Assembly: GCF_023078495.1 (NCBI RefSeq)
Contig: NZ_CP095742.1
Coordinates: forward strand, 2,356,001 to 2,420,000
Source: Luteibacter aegosomatissinici
GTDB taxonomy: Bacteria; Pseudomonadota; Gammaproteobacteria; Xanthomonadales; Rhodanobacteraceae
Reading direction: 5' to 3'
Length of the DNA stretch: 64,000 nucleotides
Position numbers and translations under genes: made by a program. The notes beneath the pieces are model-generated. The model was not told the DNA's origin and searched no databases. It saw nothing but the letters and a program-made list of their open reading frames with translations. Shown here one piece after another: positions 26,692 to 36,508 of this stretch. Position 1 is the stretch's first letter. Each line of letters starts with the position of its first letter.

Positions 26692-27744
26692 CTACTGGCC
26701 GACATGGCTAACTACGTCTTCTTCGCGGGCGATTGCGAGCGCCATACGAATGGCATCAATCACGATCTCTGGGCGGTCGAACGGAATCAGGTGGCCGCTG
26801 CGAGGCACGATCATGTTGACGCCATGCGTGGACATCGCCGCCACCTTGTTGTGGAGCTCTTCCAGAAGGAGGGTGCGTTTATCCTGATCGGCCTGCGTGC
26901 GGCCGTTACGAGGCGGTTGCGGCGACTGCGTAAGCATGATGATGGGCATGTTGCCGAAATCGTGTCGGGTGGCACGCACCTGCGCAATGCTGGCTCCGTA
27001 GAAGGCGCGATACTCCGCAGTGACAGCGGCCTGATACTTGAGCTTGGCACCATACGCCAGCTCCGCATCGTTGATAGCCCGGCTCAATCGGGGGTCGGGC
27101 TCGCCGACGCAGCGCTTGTAGACAGGCGAATCCTTAGGGATTTCGCCGCCGCTGGCTGCGTCCACGCACGTCGTATCCTTCAGGTCGTCGTCCCAATGAG
27201 CCTGGGCTTCCGGCGTGGCGAGCGCCTTGTACCGTTCCGACATGTCTTCATGCGAGCCATCGACAATGACCATGCCGACAACCTCATCACGGTAACGATC
27301 CGCGAAGACCCTCACCGCCAAACCGGCTGCCGAATGGCCGACGAGGAGGTAGGGCGGCGCGACATGAAGCGACATCAAGGCCTTGTGGATATCGTCAACA
27401 TCGTTGGACGCGTCGCCTGGGCGCGTCGGCGCATCGCTGAACCCGAGGCCTGCGCGGTCATAGGAGCATGTTGTGTTGCTCTTGCTGATCTCTGGTTGCA
27501 CTAAGGCCCAGGACACAGACGAGTCGTTGAGGCCCGCATCGAAAATGACCGCCGGTGAGCCCGTGCCCCGACAATACACATTGAGGCGCCGCCCACCTCC
27601 AACGTCCACAAGCCGGACCGGTGCGGCATATGCCGGATCGGTGATCGTTGGCGCAGTCATCGCGGCTTCGGCGGCAACCGCCGCTGCGGCTGCAAGCGTG
27701 CCCGCGACCAGGATGGCAGCCGAGGCAATTTTCACCAGGTTCAT
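26692..27744 (-). CDS. Exported alpha/beta hydrolase, paralogue of the tandem gene
   Basis: The 350-residue product has a signal peptide (MNLVKIASAAILVAGTLAAA) and one hydrolase domain with elbow GHSAAG, YDRAGLGFSDAPTRPGD, DGSHED and SGHLIPFDRP (catalytic His). It resembles domain 2 of the adjacent gene most in its middle (HWDDD, TTCVDA, CVGEPDPR). It is likely a periplasmic esterase or lactonase; the substrate is unknown. Confidence 0.87.
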   Translation of the reverse strand: MNLVKIASAAILVAGTLAAAAAVAAEAAMTAPTITDPAYAAPVRLVDVGGGRRLNVYCRGTGSPAVIFDAGLNDSSVSWALVQPEISKSNTTCSYDRAGLGFSDAPTRPGDASNDVDDIHKALMSLHVAPPYLLVGHSAAGLAVRVFADRYRDEVVGMVIVDGSHEDMSERYKALATPEAQAHWDDDLKDTTCVDAASGGEIPKDSPVYKRCVGEPDPRLSRAINDAELAYGAKLKYQAAVTAEYRAFYGASIAQVRATRHDFGNMPIIMLTQSPQPPRNGRTQADQDKRTLLLEELHNKVAAMSTHGVNMIVPRSGHLIPFDRPEIVIDAIRMALAIAREEDVVSHVGQ

Positions 27745-28329
27745 TCTTCAGTCCCTTTGATCCGCTCTGCGCGATCCGTTCGAGGGGTGAGCGTGCCAGA
27801 CCGATTGCCACCATCCCTGCGACGACGGCCTCGCTGCGATTCCGTGTGTGCCGCAGGAAAGAGTCGCTCGGCAAGACTACGCGTAATACCGTGATGCTCG
27901 CATCACTTCGCGGTCAATGCACGCGAGTACCGGATGGCCTGACATGGGTACGCAGTCGTTGGAGCGGACTCGCGAGTGGAGCGCGCTCGTACCCTCGATA
28001 ACCATCCCTAATCAATCTAAACCGGCACTACTCTTCCAAAAGTAGTGCCGCTCTCTAAGCATCCTGCAGCGCCGGCTTTTACACCTCGGTACGTCCAACC
28101 CTTTGGATTGATTGAAGCCAATGTCATACACGTCTGTATCTACTCTTTCACTGGCTGGTTAGCCACGAGCTGAACGTCGCCCTCACTCTGGTATGGGGGC
28201 AGTGATCATGGGTCAATCGAGCAGGGCGGGACCACTCCATCCTGAAAACATGAAGTGTGAGGCGCCGGTGCCGGGGATGAACAGGAGCGTGAACCGCTTC
28301 CACCTTCACTCGCCGATGCTTCAGAACAT
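27745..28329. other. Intergenic region with a hairpin and a dispersed repeat
   Basis: No gene is seen in 585 bases. It holds a perfect 10-bp stem (CGGCACTACT/AGTAGTGCCG, 8-base loop, 28023-28050) without a T-run, a REP-like GGAGCGCGCTCG stretch near 27980, and the first copy of a 65-bp repeat (28207-28271). Confidence 0.5.
28207..28271 (+). repeat. 65-bp dispersed repeat, copy 1
   Basis: Starts CATGGGTCAATCG and ends TGTGAGGCGCCGGTGC. It is about three-quarters identical over its length to 38023-38086, both inside the transposon cargo and both intergenic. Confidence 0.6.
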
Positions 28330-28950
28330 CTACCCTTGTAGCGCGGGGTAATTATTAGCCTTGAGCACTCCCGCCAAGTGCGCCGCGTTCGTCGTCAAAG
28401 TCGCGATGGTTCTAGCGACCTTCTCCGGAGTGCCCGGCAGGTCGACGTAGTTGACATCACTCATGGCCTCGCCCACCCAGTAGGCGGAGCTGCCTGCGGG
28501 TATCGTGAACCCCACATCCGCGAGGGCCTGATAGAGCTCGGCGGTGACATGGTGGGCACCGTCCTCGTTGCCCACCACACCCACGATCGCGACTTTGCCG
28601 AATGTCGGGTACCGGCCGTCATCACCGATGTCGCCCAGAATGGCATCCATGCGTTCGAGGACGCGTTTGGCCACGCTCGACGGCTGGCCCATCCAGATGG
28701 GCGTCGCCATGACCAGGATATCGGCGGCCATCATGCGAGCACGGAGCGCCGGCCAGTCGTCGCCGGCACCTTCATCGTGCTGGACGCCCGGCTTGATGTT
28801 GAGATCAACAACGCGAACGCTATCGGATGTCACACCGTGCTGACCCAGACCGGCCAGTAACTGGTCGAGCAGCTTCTGGCTGGACGAGGGCTTGGGAGAT
28901 GCCGACAGCGTGCAGTTCATTCCGAGGGCAGTTAGGGCCATGACTTTCAC
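28330..28950 (-). CDS. Flavodoxin-fold NAD(P)H-dependent reductase
   Basis: The 206-residue protein follows the NADPH-dependent FMN reductase plan: N-terminal LGMNCTLSASPKPSSSQKLL (phosphate-binding loop), ATPIWMGQPSSVAKRVLERM (flavin loop with conserved PxWxGxPS) and GVVGNEDGAHH. It probably reduces FMN or quinones with NAD(P)H and protects against oxidative stress, as the neighbouring genes do. Confidence 0.9.
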   Translation of the reverse strand: MKVMALTALGMNCTLSASPKPSSSQKLLDQLLAGLGQHGVTSDSVRVVDLNIKPGVQHDEGAGDDWPALRARMMAADILVMATPIWMGQPSSVAKRVLERMDAILGDIGDDGRYPTFGKVAIVGVVGNEDGAHHVTAELYQALADVGFTIPAGSSAYWVGEAMSDVNYVDLPGTPEKVARTIATLTTNAAHLAGVLKANNYPALQG

Positions 28951-28985
28951 TCCTGCGGAGAAATGAGATTAGCAAGCGGTGATCG

Positions 28986-29888
28986 TTATGGCAGTGGATT
29001 GCCGCCGGTCACCCCATAGGTTTCCCCCGTCACATAGCTCGACGCATCGGAAGCGAAGAAGACATACACGGGTGCGCATTCGACTGGCTGCCCGGGCCGT
29101 TTAAGAGGTACGTGCGAACCGAAGTCCTTCAGCTTGTCCATGGGTTGGCCGCCTGATGGCTGCAAGGCAGTCCACACCGGGCCGGGGGCTACGGCATTGA
29201 CGCGAATGCCGCGTTCGGCGACTTGTCCGGCAAGGGCCTTGGTAAAGGCCACGATGGCGGCCTTGGTTGAGGCGTAGTCGAGCAGGATGGCGGACGGGTC
29301 GTAGGACTGGATACTCGCCGTATTGATGATCGTGCCACCCGCAGGCATCACTTCGAGCGCCGCCTTGCATAGCCAGAACATGGCATAGACGTTCGTCTTG
29401 AACGTGGCGTCAAACTGCTCGGTGGTGATGTCTTCAATCGATTTCTGGTGGGTCTGCTTGCCCGCGACATTGGCGAGGATATCGAGGCCACCCATGACCT
29501 CACTCGCTTGCTTGACCAACGAGCGGCAGAACCCTTCGTCCTTGAGGTCGCCAGGAATACCCTTCGCGGTAACGCCCTCTTTTTCGATCAACTGGATGAC
29601 TTCCCTCGCATCTTCCTCTTCGGAAGGAAGATACGTGATCACCACATGGGCGCCCTCCCGGGCAAAGGCGATGGCAGCCGCACGGCCGATGCCACTGTCA
29701 CCACCGGTGACCAGGGCACGGCGGCCTTTCAACCGCCCATGCCCCTCATAGCTCGTCTCACCATGGTCCGCAGGTGGCTGGAGCTTGTGAACCGTACCCG
29801 GTGCCGACTGCTTGGGTGTATCGAAGGGCGGCCCCGGATACTTCGTCGTTGGGTCGATGAGAACAGGTGCAGTCTTCGCGTCGGTCAT
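28986..29888 (-). CDS. SDR oxidoreductase, YghA/GS39 type
   Basis: The 300-residue protein has the N-terminal extension typical of the YghA/YhdG group (YPGPPFDTPKQSAPGTVHKL). It then shows TGGDSGIGRAAAIAFAREGA, NVAGKQ, active Ser in NTASIQSYDP and YASTKAA. These general-stress SDRs reduce aldehydes or sugars and are often induced with catalase and CsbD, both present in this cargo. It follows the katE gene by 90 bases on the same strand. Confidence 0.92.
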   Translation of the reverse strand: MTDAKTAPVLIDPTTKYPGPPFDTPKQSAPGTVHKLQPPADHGETSYEGHGRLKGRRALVTGGDSGIGRAAAIAFAREGAHVVITYLPSEEEDAREVIQLIEKEGVTAKGIPGDLKDEGFCRSLVKQASEVMGGLDILANVAGKQTHQKSIEDITTEQFDATFKTNVYAMFWLCKAALEVMPAGGTIINTASIQSYDPSAILLDYASTKAAIVAFTKALAGQVAERGIRVNAVAPGPVWTALQPSGGQPMDKLKDFGSHVPLKRPGQPVECAPVYVFFASDASSYVTGETYGVTGGNPLP

Positions 29889-29978
29889 TGCCGTGCTCCG
29901 ATGGAGAAAACATCGACCCTAGCGGCCAACGTGTGCGAGGCATGTCCACGCGAAGGCCCAAACTCTTCACCCTATCGT

Positions 29979-32060
29979 TCACGGCAGGGTTCGGACCTTG
30001 GCCTCCCGCTCGAAGTACCGGCCCTTCGCACCGTCGATGAAGGCGTTTACATCCTTCGCCTGGATAACGCCCTCGTCCGCGTCCAGGCCAGTGACGCCAA
30101 ACAGCGCCTTACCGCCCGCGTCCAGGGCGATGGCCTTGAGGTGCCCATAGGCATCGCGAAGGAAATCCACGGCGGCGGCTTCGGCCTGCAGGGCCTTGGC
30201 ACCCTCGGCACTGAGAACCACGGCCACGGCATCAAAGTTGATGGACGGCGTACCGGCGAGTTGCCCGTCGGCGGCAAGTAGCTTTCCATCGGATAGCTTG
30301 GCCCCGCCGACTTTGGGCGCAACGATTTTCACCGTGGCCTTTGCACCCTCCAGTGCCTTACGCAGGGCTGCCACAGCCTTCGCATCCGAGCCATCGTTGA
30401 CAAGGATCCCAACGACTCTTCCCTCGAGTGTCCGCTTCATCTTGCCGATGATTTGCAGGGCTGGCGAGGGCGCCATGTCAATGACGGGCGCCTTTGCCGC
30501 AGGTGCCGCCGGCAGCTTCGCCAACGCAAGACCTCCGGAAACGCGGCGGGCGAGGTCCTCATCGATATGGCGCAGATGACCAACGACCGCTTCGCGCACA
30601 TGCTGCGTCTCGACCTTGGAGAGTTCGAAGGTCAATGCAAGGGCGATATGGGCTTGCTCATACGAGCTCTGGCTACGATAGAACAGCCGCGCCTGGCTGT
30701 AGTGGTCGGCGAAGGTCTCCGCACGGATGCGTCCTCGCGCGCCGGACTCTTCCCCCGGATAGCTCCGGAAGCCGCGGGATGGATCTTCACTCGGCGCATC
30801 GCCTTGCAGCGAGCTCGGGTTGTAAGCCACGCGCCCCTTGGGTACCTGGTGCTGCATGTGGGCATCGCGCTGGTGGTTCGCAAACGGGCACTTGGGGGCG
30901 TTGATGGGCAACTGGTGGAAGTTGGGCCCGCCGAGCCTGGAGAGCTGCGTATCGAGGTCCGAGAACAGCCGCCCCTGCAAGAGGGGGTCGTTGCTGAAAT
31001 CGATACCAGGCACCAGATGCGAGGGACAGAACGCGACCTGCTCGGTCTCGGCAAAAAAGTTGTCGGGCCAGCGATCGAGCACCATGCGACCGATGATTTT
31101 CAGGGGAACGAGCTCTTCCGGAATGAGCTTCGTTGGGTCCAGGTGGTCAAACGGAAACTTGGCCGCGTCCTCTTCGCTAAACAGCTGCACGCCAAGCTCC
31201 CATTCAGGGAAATTGCCCGCCTGGATGGACTCAAACAAGTCACGGCGGTGGAAATCGGGATCGGCGCCGGCCAGCTTGACCGCTTCGTCCCACACGGTGG
31301 ACTGCAAGCCCAGTTTCGGCCGCCAGTGGAACTTGACGAAGGTGCTCTTGCCACTTGCATTGATGAGGCGGAACGAGTGGATGCCGAAGCCTTCGATCAT
31401 GCGCAGTGAACGCGGAATGGCGCGGTCGGACATCGCCCACATGACCATGTGAAAAGCTTCTGGGGTCAGCGAGATGAAATCCCAGAACGTGTCGTGCGCG
31501 CTGGCCGCCTGCGGGAAGCCTCGGTCGGGCTCCATCTTCACGGCATGGATGAGGTCGGGGAATTTGATTGCATCCTGGATGAAGAAGACCGGGATGTTGT
31601 TGCCAACCAGGTCCCAGTTGCCCTCCTTCGTGTAGAGCTTCACCGCAAAGCCGCGCACATCGCGTGGCGTATCGACCGAGCCGGAACCGCCTGCCACAGT
31701 CGAGAACCGTGTGAATACCTGCGTTTTCTCACCGACCTCGGTGAGGATCCGAGCGGTGGTGTAGTTCTTCAGCGATGCCGTGAGCTCGAAGTACCCATGC
31801 GCGGCGGATCCCCGCGCATGGACGATGCGCTCCGGGATGCGCTCGTGATCGAAGTGGGTAATCTTTTCCCGGAGGATGAAGTCCTCCAGCAACGTCGGAC
31901 CCCGCTCACCGACGCGGAGCGAGTTCTGGTCGTCACTGATGGGGGTGCCTTGGTCCGTCGTCAGCTGTGGATGGATACCGCTTGCTAGCTGATGGAGCTC
32001 ATCGGCGTTTCCGCGAGTTTCCTTCGCGGGCTTCGACGGCGCTTTTGCTTTGCTGACCAT
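29979..32060 (-). CDS. katE: Large-subunit (clade 2) catalase HPII with altered proximal heme ligand
   Basis: Start at ATG 32060 ([20 protein letters not shown]), with GAGG eight bases upstream; 693 residues, as for clade-2 catalases with a C-terminal flavodoxin/DJ-1-like domain (about 530-690). The distal His ([13 protein letters not shown]81) and distal Asn (LVGNNIP) are intact. The proximal motif, normally R-x-FSY-x-DTQ, reads [18 protein letters not shown] here: the heme-ligating Tyr is Asp368 (codon at 30957-30959). A TAC to GAC change would explain it. Activity may be lost or changed, and a base-calling error is possible. Confidence 0.92.
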   Translation of the reverse strand: MVSKAKAPSKPAKETRGNADELHQLASGIHPQLTTDQGTPISDDQNSLRVGERGPTLLEDFILREKITHFDHERIPERIVHARGSAAHGYFELTASLKNYTTARILTEVGEKTQVFTRFSTVAGGSGSVDTPRDVRGFAVKLYTKEGNWDLVGNNIPVFFIQDAIKFPDLIHAVKMEPDRGFPQAASAHDTFWDFISLTPEAFHMVMWAMSDRAIPRSLRMIEGFGIHSFRLINASGKSTFVKFHWRPKLGLQSTVWDEAVKLAGADPDFHRRDLFESIQAGNFPEWELGVQLFSEEDAAKFPFDHLDPTKLIPEELVPLKIIGRMVLDRWPDNFFAETEQVAFCPSHLVPGIDFSNDPLLQGRLFSDLDTQLSRLGGPNFHQLPINAPKCPFANHQRDAHMQHQVPKGRVAYNPSSLQGDAPSEDPSRGFRSYPGEESGARGRIRAETFADHYSQARLFYRSQSSYEQAHIALALTFELSKVETQHVREAVVGHLRHIDEDLARRVSGGLALAKLPAAPAAKAPVIDMAPSPALQIIGKMKRTLEGRVVGILVNDGSDAKAVAALRKALEGAKATVKIVAPKVGGAKLSDGKLLAADGQLAGTPSINFDAVAVVLSAEGAKALQAEAAAVDFLRDAYGHLKAIALDAGGKALFGVTGLDADEGVIQAKDVNAFIDGAKGRYFEREAKVRTLP

Positions 32061-32183
32061 GGCTGACCTCGGCTGGTGTTGACCACCGACCTTGCGCATT
32101 CCGATGTCTACGCCAGGTCAGTGAGTCACCATGGGGCTTGGCACACTTTATGCGCCGGAGGCTAGCGTTCGCGATGCAGTGGC

Positions 32184-32336
32184 TTATCCGCCCTTCTGCG
32201 TGTGGTTGTCTTCACCCGTGCCATCCTTTGCATCGCCCGATGCGTCGGTGTCCCTTGGCCGGGTGGGGTTGCGCGGATGCTCCGGCACGTCGTTCTGTCC
32301 GGGGTGCTTTTCCGGTGCGCCTTTTTCGTTTGCCAT
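32184..32336 (-). CDS. Very hydrophilic 50-residue stress-type peptide
   Basis: Start at ATG 32336 (MANEKGAPEKHPGQNDVPEH), with GGGAG 6-10 bases upstream. The product is almost entirely charged or polar with many Pro, Gly and Asp, and is probably disordered. It resembles the small hydrophilins that accompany catalase and CsbD genes. The longer frame to 32471 has no ribosome site. Confidence 0.6.
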   Translation of the reverse strand: MANEKGAPEKHPGQNDVPEHPRNPTRPRDTDASGDAKDGTGEDNHTQKGG

Positions 32337-32482
32337 ATCCGTCTCCCATTGCGAGACGATAGCCTTCTCCTCGGCCGCTGAAGGAGGGGTGTCGTTCACG
32401 TGACGGGGCTGTGCAGCACGTTTGCGATCAGGCGGGCCTATTTGTATGTGAATAATTATTGTCGCCGCCATCCCGGGCGCAT

Positions 32483-32866
32483 TTAACGCCGTCGGTGGAG
32501 GTCCCGATCAGATGGGGTCTGCGCGTTGGCTGGGCCGCGCTCTTTTTGCACCTGCTTGTCAGGTAGGGGCTTTTCCCCCACCCCGTCGGGCGATGGGGGA
32601 TCATCGCCAGACCCCGTGGGGTCTACGGTAAGCCCAGTGTGACGTGTCTTGTCGGGCATCTTGCGAGACGCCAAACCTGCCGGCGACGTTGAGGGTTTGT
32701 CTGAATCGCCCCCTACTCTCACGCCGAGCCGAGGGTGCCTTCCATTGAGGGCACGGCAAAGACAGCGACGCATCCGACGCGGGTCAGGATCGCGAGCCAA
32801 AAGCCACATACGCTCGTGTATCGCCATCGGCGGCAGCTTTCCCGGAATGACGGTCAGCCAGTTCAT
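32483..32866 (-). CDS. Hypothetical hydrophilic protein coupled to DUF892 gene
   Basis: ATG 32866 overlaps the stop of the DUF892 gene (ATGA), suggesting coupling. The frame codes 127 residues. The last 58, from MPDKTRHTGLTVDPTGSGDD, are disordered and hydrophilic like the next small gene, and could be the only translated part. No family recognised. Confidence 0.45.
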   Translation of the reverse strand: MNWLTVIPGKLPPMAIHERMWLLARDPDPRRMRRCLCRALNGRHPRLGVRVGGDSDKPSTSPAGLASRKMPDKTRHTGLTVDPTGSGDDPPSPDGVGEKPLPDKQVQKERGPANAQTPSDRDLHRRR

Positions 32867-33372
32867 GCCGCCCTCGCATCTTCATTTACCCGGGTCAGTG
32901 CGATCGTCGTAAGCTTCTCATTGGCCGCTTTCTCCTCGTCCAGCGTTTCAGCGAGAAGAACGGCCGTTTCGTGGTCCGCCCCAACGATGTCCGCAACGGC
33001 GATCAATGTACCGTACGCCGCTATTTCGAAGTGTTCGATCTTCTGAGCGACGGAGATGAGCGCAGCGTCCCGCACGGGCCCCTCCGGGATCTGTTCAACG
33101 AGATCCTGGCAGTCTGCGATCAGCCCCTCCATGGCGGTGCACTTCACGCGCTCCGGCTTTACGGTGCTCAATTCAAGGATGCGCTCCAAGCGCTGTACCT
33201 GATTCAGTGTTTCCTTCTGATGGTCCTCGAACGCGGCACGAAGCTCTCCAACGGACGCAGCGTCAGCCATCCTCGGCAACGCGCGGGACATCTGCTGCTC
33301 AGCACTCAGCACCTGAGACAATTCCCGTGCATACAGATCGATCAGTCGAATATGTGGCATGTCGTTCTCCAT
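32863..33372 (-). CDS. DUF892 (YciE/YciF-like) ferritin-fold protein
   Basis: The 169-residue all-helical protein begins RLIDLYARELSQVLSAEQQM, the DUF892 signature of an iron-carboxylate four-helix bundle. Glu/His ligands are in DHQKETLNQVQRLE, QKIEHFEIAAYGTL and LDEEKAANEKL. It is a stress-induced protein that may bind a di-iron centre. Start at 33372 or 33360 (MPHIRLIDLY). Confidence 0.9.
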   Translation of the reverse strand: MENDMPHIRLIDLYARELSQVLSAEQQMSRALPRMADAASVGELRAAFEDHQKETLNQVQRLERILELSTVKPERVKCTAMEGLIADCQDLVEQIPEGPVRDAALISVAQKIEHFEIAAYGTLIAVADIVGADHETAVLLAETLDEEKAANEKLTTIALTRVNEDARAA

Positions 33373-34223
33373 CGGGATAAAGAACCGAGGCAGCCGGCAA
33401 GGCCACCTGGTATCGGGTTATTACGGATGGGCACGCAAGGGGAACGCAGTCAGGAGCGAGCGCGGATGCGCGAAGGCAGAGTAGCCCAGCGGCCCCGAGA
33501 CCGAACCACCCAGTCGATCACGGGGGCCTTTTGGGGAGACGGCTGGGGGTAGAAGCCGCCCGGAAAGGCAATTGCATCGTCACACATTGCGTGTGAGACC
33601 GACGTACCAAGTTTCGGCACGTATCGTCACTCAAAGGCAATTACTCTGCCAGATAACCGAAAAAGTCGGCGAATGTGGCAGATCTGGTTGAGCTTGATCA
33701 GTAGGATTACGCAACGCGCGGTGTCTAGCTATATGGACCGACCTTCATGCAGTCAGCACGCCCCCGCCCTAACTCTTTTTGCTAGGCCGTCTGCTCGGAC
33801 GGCGCCTGCGCCTCGATGATCTCACCTTGGGCGTGCACGACCCAGCCTTACGTCGGCGGCGAAGGCGCCATCGCCATCACATCCTTGAGCGTCGGGATGG
33901 TGGTTGGTAGGTAGCCGTGGAGCCTCGGCTGCCAGGCTGACGCTCATTTCCCTAGTTCGTCGCGCGATCCGATCATTGCCGCGGTTTCGCCAGCGAACTG
34001 GGCTACGCCGTAGCCTGGTGAGGCGAATCATTGGATCAAGATCTTAAGAATAAGCCGTCGGCGAACGTTGACGAGCATCCCTACATAGGTCGTGGATACG
34101 AGACCTGGGACAATCCTACCCGTCCGTTTCGGACACAGGCAGGCTCCGCAGCGAAATTCCGATCTCTCGCCTCTCTGTGATCGCATCGAAGGCGATGCGG
34201 GGTGCTCATGGATACCCCTTCGG
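33373..34223. other. Long non-coding or decayed stretch
   Basis: No intact gene is seen in 851 bases. On the minus strand at about 33778-33925 a frame reads GYLPTTIPTLKDVMAMAPSP, then a stop, then GWVVHAQGEIIEAQAPSEQT, which looks like a decayed coding end. The remainder shows no recognisable feature. Confidence 0.4.
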
Positions 34224-35360
34224 TCACTTGCCGGGGTGGAGAACGACTTTCGTCCACCCGTCTTTACGGTCATCAAAATGGCGGTAGGCCTCGGGGGCCT
34301 CGTCCAGCGACAGCTGGTGAGAAATGATTTCTGACGGGGTGGCCTTCCCCCGATGGATCAGTTCCCGCAGGCGACGGTTGTAGCGCTTCACATTCGCCTG
34401 CCCTGTGCGCATGAACTGGCCTTTGAACCAGAAGTTGCCCATGTCGAACGCAATCTGTCCTTCTTTCGCGAGAGCGTCTTCCCCACCAGGGTCTTTTGGA
34501 ACGAACACACCGACCACGCCCAGACCGCCCGTCGGCCGTACCGAAGCGACCAGGTCATTCATAGTGGCATTGGGCCGTTCGTGGCCGTGGTGGTCGTGGC
34601 ACTGGTAGCCGACGCATTCGCAGCCCCGATCAGCCCCGCCCTTCGTGAGTTCAAGAATCTGGTCGATGTGGTCGCCCTTGGAGTCATCGATGGTGGTGAC
34701 CCCGAAATTCCGGGCCAACTTCAAACGGTCGGGGTGGCGATCGACGACAATGACCTGGGCCGCGCTCTTCAAACAAGCTGACAACGCTGCCATAAGTCCG
34801 ACGGGACCTGCCCCGTAGATGACGACGCTTTCGCCGGGTTGCAGGCCAGCAAGCTCGGTGGCATGCCAGCCCGTGGGAAAGACGTCGGACAACAGCACGT
34901 AATCGAGTTCTTTTTCCTTGACGTCTTCCGGCAAAACGAGGCAATTGAAGTCCGCATAAGGCACGCGGAGCAGCTCTGCCTGCCCGCCACTGTAGGGACC
35001 CATGTCAGCAAAGCCGTAGGCCGCGCCGGCACTGCCCGGGTTCGCCGTCAGGCAGAATCCAGTTAGCCCCGCCTCACAGTTCCGGCAGAAGCCGCACCCG
35101 ATATTGAACGGTAAGACGACCCGGTCGCCGACTTTCACGCGGTCGACGGCCGGACCGACCTCGATGACCTCGCCCAGGTTCTCGTGCCCGAGAATCTTGC
35201 CCTGCTCCACGCTGGTCCGTCCTTCATACATGTGCAAGTCCGACCCGCAGATGTTGGTGGTGGTGATGCGCACGAGCACGTCGGTCGGTTTCTCAATCCG
35301 GGCGTCAGGAACATTCTGGATGGCGACGTCTCTGGGGCCGTTGTAGACCAGGGCTTTCAT
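34224..35360 (-). CDS. Zinc alcohol dehydrogenase, glutathione-independent formaldehyde dehydrogenase-like
   Basis: Start at ATG 35360 (MKALVYNGPRDVAIQNVPDA); the open frame extends to 35795 but that part is low-complexity and overlaps other small frames. The 378-residue protein has catalytic Zn ligands in NICGSDLHMYEG and GHENLGE, a structural-Zn loop GCGFCRNCEAGLTGFC, and the coenzyme motif GAGPVGLMAA. The insertions YQCHDHHGHE and GVFVPKDPG are typical of Pseudomonas-type formaldehyde dehydrogenase. It likely oxidises formaldehyde or other aldehydes with NAD+. Confidence 0.93.
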   Translation of the reverse strand: MKALVYNGPRDVAIQNVPDARIEKPTDVLVRITTTNICGSDLHMYEGRTSVEQGKILGHENLGEVIEVGPAVDRVKVGDRVVLPFNIGCGFCRNCEAGLTGFCLTANPGSAGAAYGFADMGPYSGGQAELLRVPYADFNCLVLPEDVKEKELDYVLLSDVFPTGWHATELAGLQPGESVVIYGAGPVGLMAALSACLKSAAQVIVVDRHPDRLKLARNFGVTTIDDSKGDHIDQILELTKGGADRGCECVGYQCHDHHGHERPNATMNDLVASVRPTGGLGVVGVFVPKDPGGEDALAKEGQIAFDMGNFWFKGQFMRTGQANVKRYNRRLRELIHRGKATPSEIISHQLSLDEAPEAYRHFDDRKDGWTKVVLHPGK

Positions 35361-35499
35361 GGCTTCTCCGCACAGCGAGTGATTGCTCAGCGTGACTGGC
35401 TGAGTAGAAGCAACATGTCCCCGACAGGTGAAGTGATGTGCACACGGGTGAAGGCAAACCGTGTCGGAAGCACAATCATTAGCGGCAATCCGATTGGGC

Positions 35500-35646
35500 C
35501 TACCGGACGCCCCCGTCGCGCTTCGAGGCCTCATCCATCTTTTCCTCACCTTTTCCGATGGCGTCGTCCCGGCTGTCTTGCTGTGGCTTGTCTTTCTTTG
35601 CGACGTAGTTGAGGTTGCGGTCCCCGAACTGGGCCAGTGGGCCTGG
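35500..35646 (-). pseudogene. Possible frameshifted small hydrophilic protein
   Basis: In this frame the minus strand reads LAQFGDRNLNYVAKKDKPQQ and then a charged tail to TAG at 35500-35502. It looks coding but has no ATG/GTG/TTG start, being preceded directly by TGA. An ATG (MADQAHW) with a good ribosome site lies just upstream in another frame, so a frameshift is likely. Confidence 0.35.
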
Positions 35647-35667
35647 TCAGCCATCACCGCTCTCTCC

Positions 35668-35802
35668 TCAGCCTTGGTCTTCGTCGTTGTGTTCCTGCTG
35701 CGGAGATTCCTTCTGGGCAGGTTTTTTCTCAACGCGCTTGTCGACCGATTCATCGTATTGATGTGGGCTGGTGTCTGCATGCCCTTTCTGTTCATCGCTC
35801 AT
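35668..35802 (-). CDS. 44-residue hydrophilic protein
   Basis: ATG 35802 (MSDEQKGHADTSPHQYDESV) is preceded by GGGAG. The product is highly charged, without hydrophobic residues to form a core, and is very like the other tiny disordered proteins of this cargo. Confidence 0.5.
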   Translation of the reverse strand: MSDEQKGHADTSPHQYDESVDKRVEKKPAQKESPQQEHNDEDQG

Positions 35803-35923
35803 GTCGTTCTCCCGTTGCTGGAGAGACCACGATGGACCCGTCCATGCATGCGAAACGTTCAGTCTTTCCCCACCAGCCGTCACCCCGTCTTGAAGGGCGT
35901 CGGGCCAGGACCGGCAGTACACT

Positions 35924-36508
35924 TCATTCGATGCGGTATGAGATGGGCTTGAACCGGAAGTTGTTTGAAAGCCCGGCAGAACAAGCCGTCAGCCCGACAA
36001 TGAGGTCAATCTGGGCAATGAATGTCGTCGAATCGCCTGCCTTGCTCAAGGGCGGCTCGACGGATAACGCGCCGGTCTCACCATTGACCTGGACGTTCAT
36101 GAACACATTAAACGCGGTGGGGATGCGATCGGGCTCGATGCCGAAGGGTTCAAGTGCCTCAGCAAGATTGCCAAAGCATCCCCGATGCGGTTCCGTGTGC
36201 CCATAGAGCTTCGCAAACATCTCCCTTGAGCACGGCGCCAGAAGAAAGTCGTGGCGGCCTACATCATCGCTCTCAATGACCAGCATCGGCGTGCTTCGGT
36301 TCGAATAAAGGGCGTCACCCGTCGTCAGGAGAAACCTGCTTGCATAGTCTAGTGTGCGCCCACTCGACAGCCACTCGCTCGTATCGTCTGCATTGAAGGC
36401 GACGAGGTCACTGACTTGTTGTCCCTCAGGGTCGATAACCGTCAGGCGTTGGCCTTTTTTCACCAGAAATGCGGTGCCACTTTGCGGCGGGATAATGGTC
36501 GTCGTCAC
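35924..36508 (-). CDS. DUF1989 / urea carboxylase-associated protein
   Basis: GTG 36508 overlaps the upstream stop (GTGA), which fixes the start; 194 residues. The family pattern is clear: GQRLTVIDPEGQQVSDLVAF, a metal-binding-type HRGCFGNL and TAFNVFMNVQVN. DUF1989 proteins include the two subunits of carboxyguanidine deiminase in guanidine degradation. Only one such gene is present, coupled to a heme N-hydroxylase-like gene, so a guanidine- or arginine-related reaction is inferred. Confidence 0.88.
   Translation of the reverse strand: MTTTIIPPQSGTAFLVKKGQRLTVIDPEGQQVSDLVAFNADDTSEWLSSGRTLDYASRFLLTTGDALYSNRSTPMLVIESDDVGRHDFLLAPCSREMFAKLYGHTEPHRGCFGNLAEALEPFGIEPDRIPTAFNVFMNVQVNGETGALSVEPPLSKAGDSTTFIAQIDLIVGLTACSAGLSNNFRFKPISYRIE

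Noticed and set aside
35361-35795. N-terminal extension of the alcohol dehydrogenase
   Set aside because: It is low-complexity and basic; the family's conserved start MKALVYNG is at 35360.
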